From the NCBI RefSeq assembly GCF_021109255.1, contig NZ_JAJODG010000001.1: 64,000 nucleotides of DNA; one strand, given 5' to 3'. Source of the DNA: Merdimmobilis hominis. GTDB lineage: Bacteria > Bacillota > Clostridia > Oscillospirales > Ruminococcaceae. Below, piece after piece: positions 23,156-30,560 of this stretch. The stretch's first letter is position 1. Each line of letters opens with the position of its first letter. The notes below the pieces were generated by a model that saw only the letters and a list, made by a program, of their open reading frames with translations, had not been told where the DNA came from and searched no databases. Position numbers and translations under genes: made by a program.

Positions 23156-24232
23156 TTATTCCTCCAGTCCGTAGACGTCCCGGTAGACCGCAGCCTTGAG
23201 CAGGCCGAAATCCATCTCCTCCAAGGGATCGGGGTAGGTCATCAGCATCAAGGGCATAAAGGGAAATTGAGGCTGCAAAGACGGTTGCAAGTAGGGCTGG
23301 GTACAGAGGTGGAACCCATGCCGTTGGTAAAAGCCGATCCGGCGGCGGGCCATCTCCCCATTTTCCGGAGGTTCCACCTCCAGGACGATGGGCTGCCCCT
23401 CTCCGGCGGCGACCGCATCGAGGAATTTCCCCCCTAAACCGCTGCCTCTCTGGGCCCCATCCACTGCCAGATGTTCCACAAAGGTGTAGCCATCCAACCG
23501 CCAGATGGCCATAAAGGCGATGATCTGGCCGGAGCTATCCCGGTGGAGCAGCAGATGGTAACAATCCTTATTCAGGAGAGCCTTTTGGCCGGCATAATCC
23601 CGGCGCTCGGAAGCGGGGAAGGAAGCGTCCATCAGCCCCCAGACCCGTTCAAAATCTTCCGGGGAGATGGGGTTCTGGGTGGAGTGGATCTCAAAGGGGA
23701 AGGGGGGATCGGGGAAGAATGCGCCGGCATAATGGACGGTTCCGGCTGCATTTTTTAGCCCGTCTTCCCGCAGGGACAAGGCCATAAAATTGGCATCCTC
23801 CACCGGGAAGGGGCAGAGAATCCCAAATCGGGAAGCGGGAACGAACCCAAACCGGGGGTAATAGGCAGCGTGCCCCAGCACCACAATCCCGTCAAACCCC
23901 TCTAGGGCGGCCTGGGAGATGGCTTGCTGAATGAGCTTGGATCCAATACCCTTTCCTTGGTAAGAGGGCAGCACAGCCACTGGGGCCAGAGCTAAGGCTT
24001 TGCAGGGACTGTCGCCGATGGTGAGGCGGGTGAGCATACAGTGACCCACGATCTGCGCCCCATCCAAGGCAACAAGGGCAAGGCTTGGAAGGTAGGCGGG
24101 ATCTTGCCGCAGGCGTTCCACCAAGTTGTGTTCATCCCCATCGCTGTGCTGTGCCTGTTCAAAGGCGGCATAGACCACCTGGCGGATGGCTTTAAAGTCC
24201 TGGGGGGATTCGGGCCGGATGAGAAGATTCAT
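23156..24232 (-). CDS. Tandem-domain GNAT acetyltransferase
   Basis: A 358-aa cytosolic protein made of two GNAT folds. The N-terminal half (about 1-175) resembles YhbS-type acetyltransferases: IRPESPQDFKAIRQVVYAAF, then the acetyl-CoA loop PSYQGKGIGSKLI and YYPRFGF. The C-terminal half (about 185-358) has its own loop, RGSGLGGKFLDAV, and FYQRHGF. AGGAGG stands 9 nt before the ATG. It is downstream of the LysR gene on the same strand with an 70-bp gap, so cotranscription is possible. The acceptor substrate is unknown. Fusion of two GNAT domains is less common than single-domain YhbS. Confidence 0.8.
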   Translation of the reverse strand: MNLLIRPESPQDFKAIRQVVYAAFEQAQHSDGDEHNLVERLRQDPAYLPSLALVALDGAQIVGHCMLTRLTIGDSPCKALALAPVAVLPSYQGKGIGSKLIQQAISQAALEGFDGIVVLGHAAYYPRFGFVPASRFGILCPFPVEDANFMALSLREDGLKNAAGTVHYAGAFFPDPPFPFEIHSTQNPISPEDFERVWGLMDASFPASERRDYAGQKALLNKDCYHLLLHRDSSGQIIAFMAIWRLDGYTFVEHLAVDGAQRGSGLGGKFLDAVAAGEGQPIVLEVEPPENGEMARRRIGFYQRHGFHLCTQPYLQPSLQPQFPFMPLMLMTYPDPLEEMDFGLLKAAVYRDVYGLEE

Positions 24233-24302
24233 AATGAGATTCCTCCTGGTAAAGTTGATTTCGCAGCTTTGCAGGCCTCTTAGGGTTCATTCCTGCATGG
24301 GG

Positions 24303-25202
24303 CTACAGCAGCGATTTGTTTTCTAGCACCAATTGGGAGAAAAAGCGCATGGGTTTGGTGAGGTACGCATATTTTTTGTGGATCAGGTACAACTCCTGAA
24401 AGAGGGGGTCTGCCAGAGAGGCATAACAGATGCCAGAGGAGCCATAGGTGTCATCTTGGGGGCAGAACCCGATTGCAACGCCGGAATTTGCCAAGTTGAG
24501 GATGGAGAAGGCATTTGGGGCTTCAGCTGCCACTTTGGGGACAAAGTGATGCTGCTGGAAATACCGGTCCAGCCGCATCCGCAGGACAGTTGTATTGCCT
24601 GGCAGAATGAAAAATTCTTCTTCCAGCCGCTGGATGGGGATAGAGGGGAGCTCCCCAGGGGCGCTGCTTTCAAAGGTGGAGAGAGGGTTACTTTTGGGGA
24701 TGGCCAACAGGATTTCTTCTTGTTTGAGCATGGCATATTCCAGTGAAGGCTGCTGATCCACAATGGGAAGTATGCAAAAATCCAGCCTTCCTTCCCGCAT
24801 CATGCCAAGGATTTCCAGGGATGAGCCCTCGAGGACATTCACCGTGCACTCTGGGTAATGGCTATACAGCTGGGGGAGGATTTTGCTCAGAAAGTGCAGG
24901 GATCTCCCACCCATCAAGCCTACGCTGAACAAAGCGCGCTCGTTGGCGCAGATGTCTTCGATTTCTCGATACATTTTGTTGTTGATTGCCACTATCTTCC
25001 GCACCCCTTTTAGGTAAACTTCCCCCGCCGGGGTCAGTGACAACGTCTTGTCCCGGTAGAAGAGAGGGGTTCCCACACTGGATTCCAGCTTCCGCAGGTA
25101 GCTGCTCAATGTGGGCTGAGAGAGATAGAGCCGCTTTGCAGCTTTTGAAATGCTTTTCTCCTCGGCAATGGCAATAAAATAATGAGCTGTCTTCATATCC
25201 AT
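24303..25202 (-). CDS. LysR-family transcriptional regulator
   Basis: A 299-aa protein with an N-terminal winged helix (FIAIAEEKSISKAAKRLYLS, QPTLSSYLRKLE, GTPLFYR) and a LysR substrate-binding domain from about residue 90. AAAGGAA lies about 12 nt before the ATG. A TTGATT-N17-TATAAT promoter lies on the minus strand at 25289-25317. No metabolic gene is divergent from it, so the target cannot be read from context; the downstream acetyltransferase is one option. Confidence 0.85.
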   Translation of the reverse strand: MDMKTAHYFIAIAEEKSISKAAKRLYLSQPTLSSYLRKLESSVGTPLFYRDKTLSLTPAGEVYLKGVRKIVAINNKMYREIEDICANERALFSVGLMGGRSLHFLSKILPQLYSHYPECTVNVLEGSSLEILGMMREGRLDFCILPIVDQQPSLEYAMLKQEEILLAIPKSNPLSTFESSAPGELPSIPIQRLEEEFFILPGNTTVLRMRLDRYFQQHHFVPKVAAEAPNAFSILNLANSGVAIGFCPQDDTYGSSGICYASLADPLFQELYLIHKKYAYLTKPMRFFSQLVLENKSLL

Positions 25203-25288
25203 AGAAAAAAATCATTCCTTTCTGCAAATCGTCTGGAAGAGGGAATCTCCCAGTGGCTGCCTGCTTGTAAAGCGGTCTTCTTTTTCCT

Positions 25289-25317
25289 ATTATAATTTTT
25301 CCAGAGGGGAAAATCAA
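25289..25317 (-). promoter_or_regulatory. Promoter of the LysR gene
   Basis: On the minus strand TTGATT (25317-25312), 17-nt spacer, TATAAT (25294-25289). The rest of the 25203-25503 gap holds only the sortase terminator. Confidence 0.65.
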
Positions 25318-25452
25318 ATTTTATTAATGGCCATTGGCAGGGGCCACGCTGGCAGAGGTGATTGGCCCCTGAAGGCGTGGGGAAAAAGCCGAAGATTGCG
25401 GAGGAGGCCCCCCTCATCTATCTTCCCCTGGATATGCAGATAAAAAGCCGAA

Positions 25453-25500
25453 GCATAAAAAGAGGGCTCCCTCCAACGGGAGGGGGCCCTCTTTTTATGC
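25453..25500. terminator. Bidirectional terminator after the sortase gene
   Basis: A 22-bp stem with one wobble (25453-25474 with 25479-25500), an AACG loop and A/T runs on both sides. It ends 3 nt after the sortase stop codon. Confidence 0.85.
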
Positions 25501-25503
25501 TGT

Positions 25504-26346
25504 TTAGTTGAAGTTGGGAGCCTTGGGGTTGGGGTTCTTGGTCACGTTGACGGTGTCCTTGATCTCTTCGCCAGCTCTCAACAGACGGGCCTGCACCACA
25601 AAGCGCTGATTGGTGTTGCTGGGGCCACCGAATTTGTAAGTACAGGTGGAAAGGGTCAGAATCTTGTCGCCGGTGTTGACATCTACATCGTAGTTCAGCT
25701 CGCTTCTCAGCCGGGCCTCTTTGATGATGTTGTCAAAGGTGGCAGTGTCGGGGTTTTCCAGATGGTACTGGAAGCCGGTGTCGGTGTAGAAGACCGCATA
25801 CACCTGGAAGACCATGTCATCCTCGGGGGTGGAGAAGTAGATGTAGGGGTTCTTGGAAGCCCAATCCACATCCAGGTAGTGCATCAGCTGGGCAAATTTT
25901 AGGCCGTTGGCTTTGTCTTCCATGTTGTGGCCGTAGATGATGGTGTTCTTGGTCAGGTCGTTGCGGGTGCCGAAGGTGTTGCCGCCGTCTGCATAATAGC
26001 AGCCATACCAGTTGTATTTCTGGGTGATGTCGCGGCGCTCATAGTACACATTGTCGCCCACCTTTTGCAGGACTTCCGCATCGATGGTGGTGTTGGGGAT
26101 GGTCAGCCAGCCAACAACATCGCTGTTTTGGGCCTGGGCAGCAGCGATTTTATCCAGGGTTTCTTTCTCTGGCTCGCTGGGGTCGCCGGGGTCCTGGGAA
26201 GGCTCTTCCACCATAGAGGAACTCTCCGAAGAAGAGCTCTCGGAAGGCTCACCGCGGTCTTTACAACCTGCAAAGGAGAAGACCATGACTGCTGCCAACA
26301 AGGCGCAGGCGAGGGATTTCAGCTTCAAAGTAGGTTTTTTGTCCAT
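25504..26346 (-). CDS. Class B sortase with lipoprotein-type signal
   Basis: A 280-aa transpeptidase. The catalytic set is visible: His in IIYGHNM near 140, Cys in LSTCTY near 235, and Arg in QRFVVQARL near 250. The order and the internal helix fit class B. The N-terminus has a hydrophobic stretch ending FSFAGC followed by a Ser/Glu/Pro-rich linker, which looks like a lipobox rather than the usual uncleaved anchor. Family enzymes cut NPxTG/NPQTN-like motifs, so the NPNTG/NPETG proteins at 16-23 kb are obvious substrates. AAGGAG is 7 nt before the ATG. It lies 12 bp after pyruvate kinase and is probably cotranscribed with it. Confidence 0.85.
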   Translation of the reverse strand: MDKKPTLKLKSLACALLAAVMVFSFAGCKDRGEPSESSSSESSSMVEEPSQDPGDPSEPEKETLDKIAAAQAQNSDVVGWLTIPNTTIDAEVLQKVGDNVYYERRDITQKYNWYGCYYADGGNTFGTRNDLTKNTIIYGHNMEDKANGLKFAQLMHYLDVDWASKNPYIYFSTPEDDMVFQVYAVFYTDTGFQYHLENPDTATFDNIIKEARLRSELNYDVDVNTGDKILTLSTCTYKFGGPSNTNQRFVVQARLLRAGEEIKDTVNVTKNPNPKAPNFN

Positions 26347-26358
26347 TGAAATGCTCCT

Positions 26359-28128
26359 TTATCCTATTGTTTTTTCCCCTGTGGGGGTAACATTGCTGAC
26401 AATATTGCGTCCGGCATCGATGCATACTGCGGTTCCGCTGCGCAAAATGGAAGTCGCACCAACCGCGCCAACGATGACGGGAATATCCAGGGTCAGCCCA
26501 ACAATGGCTGCATGGGAGTTGATGCCGCCGGTCTCGGTGATGATGCCGGAGGCCTTTTTGAGGAGGTCTAAAATGTTGTTGGAGGTCTGTGGAATTACCA
26601 ATATATCATTTTGTTTGAAATTATTCAAGGCCTCCTGCTCATTTCGCGCTACGCACAAGGTGCCGACCTGGGAGAGCTTGTTGATACCGGTGCCGGAGAC
26701 CAGCACATCCCCCACCACGTGGACTTTGAGAAGGTTGGTCGTTCCGGAGATGCCGATGGGCACGCCAGCGGTGATGATCACCAAGTCGCCGTTGCTGATG
26801 AGACCCTCCTCCTTGGAACGCTCCACCGCGTGGGCGAACAGGTCGTCAGTGTTGTCTTTAAAATCCACCAGCACCGGCACAACGCCCCAAGACATGCTCA
26901 GGTGATAATAGGTGCTTTTGCAGGGGGTGCACCCGATGATGGGGATTTTTGGACGGAACCGGCTGCTCATCCGGGCGGTGTGGCCCGACTGGGTGACGGT
27001 GATGATGGCCGACGCCCCCAGGTCATATGCGGTGGTACAGGTGGCATGGCTGATGGCATTGGTCACATCCCCGGAGCTGTATTTATCCCGCTCGCTGTAG
27101 AAGATGCCCCGGTAGTCGATCTCTCGTTCGGTCCGCTCTGCGATGACCGCCATAGTCTTGACCGCTTCCACCGGGTATTTGCCAGAGGCAGTCTCCCCAG
27201 AAAGCATGATACAGCTGGTGCCATCGTAGATGGCGTTGGCCACATCGGTGGCTTCCGCCCGGGTGGGGCGGGGATTCTTGATCATAGAATCCAGCATTTG
27301 GGTGGCGGTGATCACCGGTTTCCCGGCGAGATAAGCCTTTTTGGTCAGCTTCTTTTGCAGGATGGGGATTTCCTCCATGGGGATCTCCACCCCCAGATCG
27401 CCCCGGGCGATCATCAGGCTATCCGACACTTTGAGGATGCTGTCGATGTTTTCAATCCCCTCGGCGTTTTCGATCTTGGCACAGATCTTCATGGTGCTGC
27501 ATCCGGCTTTGTCCAGGATGTTCCGGATTTCCATCACATCCTTGGCGCTGCGCACAAAGGATGCGGCCAGGAAATCAAACCCCTGCTCCACCCCGAAGAG
27601 GATGTCCTCCCGGTCCCGGTCGCTGACGTAGGGGAGGGAAAGCCGCACGCCGGGGACATTGACCCCCTTGTGGTTGGATACCTCCCCGCCATTGATGACG
27701 GTGCAGAGGATGTCAGACCCTTTGACCTCAGACACTTTCAGTTCAATCAAACCGTCATCCAACAGGATACGGGTGCCGGGGGAAACGTCTTTATAAAGCT
27801 CCTTATGGGTGATGGCAGCGCGATGGGCGTCACCCAAAATCTCTTCGGCACAGAGGACAAACTGGGAACCAGGGACCAAGGTGGCTTTGCCGTCTTTAAA
27901 ATCCCGCAGGCGGATTTCCGGCCCTTTGGTATCCAGCATAGTGCCCACCGGGAGGCGGAGTTCTTCCCGGCATTTGCAGACCATCTGGTAGCGGGCCAGA
28001 TGCTCCTCATGGGTGCCGTGGGAAAAATTGAACCGAGCCACATCCATTCCGGCCAGCATCAATTCTTTGATCTTCTCTTCCGAATCGGTGGCGGGCCCCA
28101 AAGTACACACTATTTTTGTTTTACGCAT
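26359..28128 (-). CDS. pyk: Pyruvate kinase with PEP-utiliser C-terminal domain
   Basis: A 589-aa glycolytic enzyme converting PEP and ADP to pyruvate and ATP. Motifs are KIVCTLGPATDSEEKI, MLDTKGPEIRL, the active-site strand MKICAKIENAEG, and MIARGDLGVEIP with ATQMLDSM. An extra C-terminal phosphohistidine-type domain (GGINSHAAIVG near 550) is typical of Bacillales and Clostridia. The start is the ATG 7 nt after GGAGAG; the ATG five codons upstream overlaps that site. A TTGATT-N17-TATAGT promoter precedes it, and the sortase gene follows 12 bp downstream. Confidence 0.95.
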   Translation of the reverse strand: MRKTKIVCTLGPATDSEEKIKELMLAGMDVARFNFSHGTHEEHLARYQMVCKCREELRLPVGTMLDTKGPEIRLRDFKDGKATLVPGSQFVLCAEEILGDAHRAAITHKELYKDVSPGTRILLDDGLIELKVSEVKGSDILCTVINGGEVSNHKGVNVPGVRLSLPYVSDRDREDILFGVEQGFDFLAASFVRSAKDVMEIRNILDKAGCSTMKICAKIENAEGIENIDSILKVSDSLMIARGDLGVEIPMEEIPILQKKLTKKAYLAGKPVITATQMLDSMIKNPRPTRAEATDVANAIYDGTSCIMLSGETASGKYPVEAVKTMAVIAERTEREIDYRGIFYSERDKYSSGDVTNAISHATCTTAYDLGASAIITVTQSGHTARMSSRFRPKIPIIGCTPCKSTYYHLSMSWGVVPVLVDFKDNTDDLFAHAVERSKEEGLISNGDLVIITAGVPIGISGTTNLLKVHVVGDVLVSGTGINKLSQVGTLCVARNEQEALNNFKQNDILVIPQTSNNILDLLKKASGIITETGGINSHAAIVGLTLDIPVIVGAVGATSILRSGTAVCIDAGRNIVSNVTPTGEKTIG

Positions 28129-28199
28129 AGATTCACTCTCCAAATTTAGGTTGCCCGTCTGAGCAGACCGCCAGTAAAAAGGCGATACAAACCATAATA

Positions 28200-28228
28200 A
28201 CTATAGCGCACCAGGCTGTAAAAATCAA
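28200..28228 (-). promoter_or_regulatory. Promoter of pyk
   Basis: Minus strand TTGATT (28228-28223), 17-nt spacer, TATAGT (28205-28200). Apart from this and the lipoprotein terminator, the 28129-28470 gap shows nothing further. Confidence 0.65.
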
Positions 28229-28420
28229 TGCCTCCCGCCATTTTCGATGAGAAAAACTGTGAAAAACTGGTGGGACTTGGGCATTTTTTGAAAAAAGGGT
28301 GTCGCCCATAGTATGGACAGGAATTCATTCTAAAAGTGGTGGATTTGTAAAATTTTGTTGCAGCCCCTGCGCAAAATACCTTGGAAAACAGTGGAAGGGG
28401 AAAACGGAAATGCTACAAAG

Positions 28421-28446
28421 AAAAAGGGCGGCCGAAGCCGTCCTTT
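28421..28446 (-). terminator. Terminator of the DUF4430 lipoprotein gene
   Basis: Stem 28423-28432 with 28437-28446 (one wobble) and a CGAA/TTCG loop, followed on the minus strand by T residues. Confidence 0.7.
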
Positions 28447-28470
28447 CTGTATAGGGAAAATCCATTTCCA

Positions 28471-28959
28471 TTATTTGGAGAGGGCATCCTCCCGGAACTC
28501 GATGGGGAGAAGCTTCCACATGATCACATCGCCGTCTTTGACCACGATGGAATCGGTGGATTCGGTGGTGACAGTGCCGTTGTACAGGAGGCTCCAGACA
28601 TAAGCGTCATCCGACTGGAGGTTGCCAAAGCCAATGTACTCGCCGGACTCATCGGTTTCAAAGGGAACGGTTTCCCCGTATTCCACAACCGCTTTGGTCA
28701 GGTCGCGGACGGTAGGGGCTTCTGCATTTTCCGCCACAGCGGAGCCTTCGAACATAGCCACGCCTTCTTCATCAACGATGGTGAAGATGGTGGTGACCTT
28801 CTCACCTGTGGCGCCGCCGTCAAACACAGCGACCTTTTCCTCAGCCTGGGAAGAACTGATGCCCTGGCTGGAGGAAGAGTTACCGCCGTCGTTGCCGCAG
28901 CCGGCAAACACAGCGGCCATCACCGTACCGGCCAATAAAACTGCAAAAATCTTTTTCAT
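28471..28959 (-). CDS. DUF4430-like lipoprotein
   Basis: A 162-aa protein with a lipoprotein signal (hydrophobic stretch ending AVFAGCGN), a Ser/Gln-rich linker and a C-terminal domain of DUF4430 type (TKAVVEYGETVPFE, then YIGFGNLQSDDAYVWSLLYN), as in cobalamin-binding and surface proteins. GGTGG lies 8 nt before the chosen ATG; an ATG four codons upstream is less well placed. It is monocistronic with its own terminator. Ligand unknown. Confidence 0.75.
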   Translation of the reverse strand: MKKIFAVLLAGTVMAAVFAGCGNDGGNSSSSQGISSSQAEEKVAVFDGGATGEKVTTIFTIVDEEGVAMFEGSAVAENAEAPTVRDLTKAVVEYGETVPFETDESGEYIGFGNLQSDDAYVWSLLYNGTVTTESTDSIVVKDGDVIMWKLLPIEFREDALSK

Positions 28960-29139
28960 TGTAATTACCACCTTTTCTCCGGCGAATCAAGATAGATTAT
29001 AAGCTGGAACCAGGCCCCGCCGGCGAGCCGGACTGAAAATACCATACCGTTTTCCAGCACGTCCAGTATAGCATAGTTTGGTGCCCTGTCAAAGAATAAT
29101 TTGTGAACTTTTGGTGGCGGTGGGACAATCTGCTGTATA

Positions 29140-29164
29140 ACTGTACTAATACGCACAGTACAGT
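29140..29164. promoter_or_regulatory. Distal operator-like inverted repeat, GntR/ABC operon
   Basis: ACTGTAC at 29140-29146 and GTACAGT at 29158-29164 form 7-bp inverted arms with an 11-nt centre. The sequence ACTGTACTAAT recurs exactly at 29229-29239. Confidence 0.55.
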
Positions 29165-29196
29165 TTGTGGGATATTCCAAAAATCATTGGAAGCCA

Positions 29197-29225
29197 TTGC
29201 CTTTTTTAGATAGGGGTGTTATGCT
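29197..29225 (+). promoter_or_regulatory. Promoter of the GntR/ABC operon
   Basis: TTGCCT at 29197-29202, 17-nt spacer, TATGCT at 29220-29225. Confidence 0.65.
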
Positions 29226-29228
29226 GTA

Positions 29229-29260
29229 ACTGTACTAATCAAACTAATACGGTTAATACA
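29229..29260. promoter_or_regulatory. Proximal operator at the GntR/ABC start site
   Basis: ACTGTACTAAT (29229-29239) followed by ACTAATAC and GTTAATAC just after the -10, covering the expected start. Binding there would block transcription, as expected for an autorepressed YtrA-type regulator. Confidence 0.55.
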
Positions 29261-29286
29261 CTTGTTGATACAGCGAGGTGATCCAA

Positions 29287-29661
29287 TTGTTTAAGCTTGA
29301 CACGCAGAGCAGAACCCCGATTTATGAGCAGCTGAAAGCCCAGATAACCGAATTGGTGGTCATCGGCGCCCTGGAACCTGGAAGCCAGCTCCCCTCGGTG
29401 CGGTCCCTTGCCCGGGACTTAGGGGTCAACCCCAACACGGTACAGAAGGCTTACCAGGATTTGGAGCGAGACCAGGTCATCTATTCGGTATCCGGCAAGG
29501 GGAGCTTTATCGCCTCCTATGACCGTTCCCGCAGGAAGATTCAGCTCCAGTTTTTGGACCGTCTAAAGCTGGCCGCCCGGGATGTGATGAACAGCGGGAC
29601 GCCGTTGGAAGAAGCCGTCGAAACGGTGCGGACGGTGTATGAGGAGGGTGTGACACAATGA
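29287..29661 (+). CDS. GntR-family regulator, YtrA type
   Basis: A 124-aa protein with a GntR winged helix (RTPIYEQLKAQI, then GSQLPSVRSLARDLGVNPNT and VQKAYQDLE) and only a short C-terminal tail, as in the YtrA subgroup that controls neighbouring ABC transporters. The start is a TTG with GAGGTG 6 nt upstream; GTG at 29278 in the same frame overlaps that site. It overlaps the ABC ATPase gene by 4 nt (ATGA) and probably represses its own operon through the repeated ACTGTACTAAT sites. Confidence 0.85.
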   Translation: MFKLDTQSRTPIYEQLKAQITELVVIGALEPGSQLPSVRSLARDLGVNPNTVQKAYQDLERDQVIYSVSGKGSFIASYDRSRRKIQLQFLDRLKLAARDVMNSGTPLEEAVETVRTVYEEGVTQ

Positions 29662-30560
29662 TTGAAGCGAAGAGCCTAGTCAAAAAGTTTGAAGATTACC
29701 CGGCCCTGAACGGGTTGACCACCACCATTGAACCCGGTTGGATTTACGGTTTGGTAGGCACCAACGGCTCGGGAAAATCCACCTTTATGCGGACCATCGC
29801 CGGGGTGTATCAGCCGGATGAGGGGAGCCTCCAGATCCAGGGGGCGGATGTCTTTGAAAATATCCACGTCAAAGATAAGGTGCTGTTTGTGCCGGATGAC
29901 ATGTTTTTTCTGCCCCAGTCCACTTTGGCGGACATGGCAGCACTTTACCAGGGGATTTACTCCGGCTGGTCCCAGGACAAATACCAGGAGCTGGTCAAAC
30001 GTTTCCCCATAAGCGACAAGAAAAAGATCAACACCTTCTCCAAAGGGATGAAACGGCAGGCGGCCATCATCCTGGCCATTGCGGCCCAACCGGATTACCT
30101 CCTGCTGGATGAGGCGTTTGACGGCTTGGACCCGGTGATCCGGGTGGCGGTCCGCAAGCTGATCGCCGACGAAGTGGCATCCCGGGGCATGTCGGTGCTC
30201 ATCGCCTCCCACAACCTGCGGGAACTGGAGGACTTCTGTGACCACATCGGCATCCTGCACCAGGGAAAACTCCTACTGGAGCGGGAGCTGGATGACCTGA
30301 AAGGGGAGTTCTGCAAGGTACAGGCGGCGTTCAAACCCATGGTGGACATCGACACTTTAAAAGAGAAACTGGAAATCCTCTCCATTGAAATGAACGGAAG
30401 TATCGTCAACCTCATTGTCCGGGGCTCCCGGGAGGAGGTCTTGGAGAAGATCAATCACTTCAACCCCCTCATTGCGGACAGCATGCCGCTTTCGCTGGAG
30501 GAAGTATTCATCTATGAAATGGAGGCGGTAGGGTATGATTACAACAACATTATCTTCTGA
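29658..30560 (+). CDS. ABC transporter ATP-binding protein
   Basis: A 300-aa ATPase with Walker A GTNGSGKST near 37, signature FSKGMKRQA near 132, Walker B LLLDEAFDGLDP near 152 and a switch histidine in IASHN. It overlaps gntR by 4 nt and the permease by 26 nt, so translation is coupled across the operon. The GntR-YtrA context fits an exporter induced by cell-envelope-active compounds, but the substrate is not deducible. Confidence 0.88.
   Translation: MIEAKSLVKKFEDYPALNGLTTTIEPGWIYGLVGTNGSGKSTFMRTIAGVYQPDEGSLQIQGADVFENIHVKDKVLFVPDDMFFLPQSTLADMAALYQGIYSGWSQDKYQELVKRFPISDKKKINTFSKGMKRQAAIILAIAAQPDYLLLDEAFDGLDPVIRVAVRKLIADEVASRGMSVLIASHNLRELEDFCDHIGILHQGKLLLERELDDLKGEFCKVQAAFKPMVDIDTLKEKLEILSIEMNGSIVNLIVRGSREEVLEKINHFNPLIADSMPLSLEEVFIYEMEAVGYDYNNIIF

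Larger units (their letters stand above)
28960..29286. other. Divergent regulatory region of lipoprotein and GntR genes
   Basis: A 327-bp region with no gene. It carries the GntR/ABC promoter and two copies of an 11-bp operator-like sequence (separate entries). The left half holds only the lipoprotein upstream sequence. Confidence 0.6.

Noticed and set aside
26051..28149. Plus-strand ORF of 512 codons opposite pyruvate kinase
   Set aside because: It is the antisense shadow of pyk, which has a full set of catalytic motifs.
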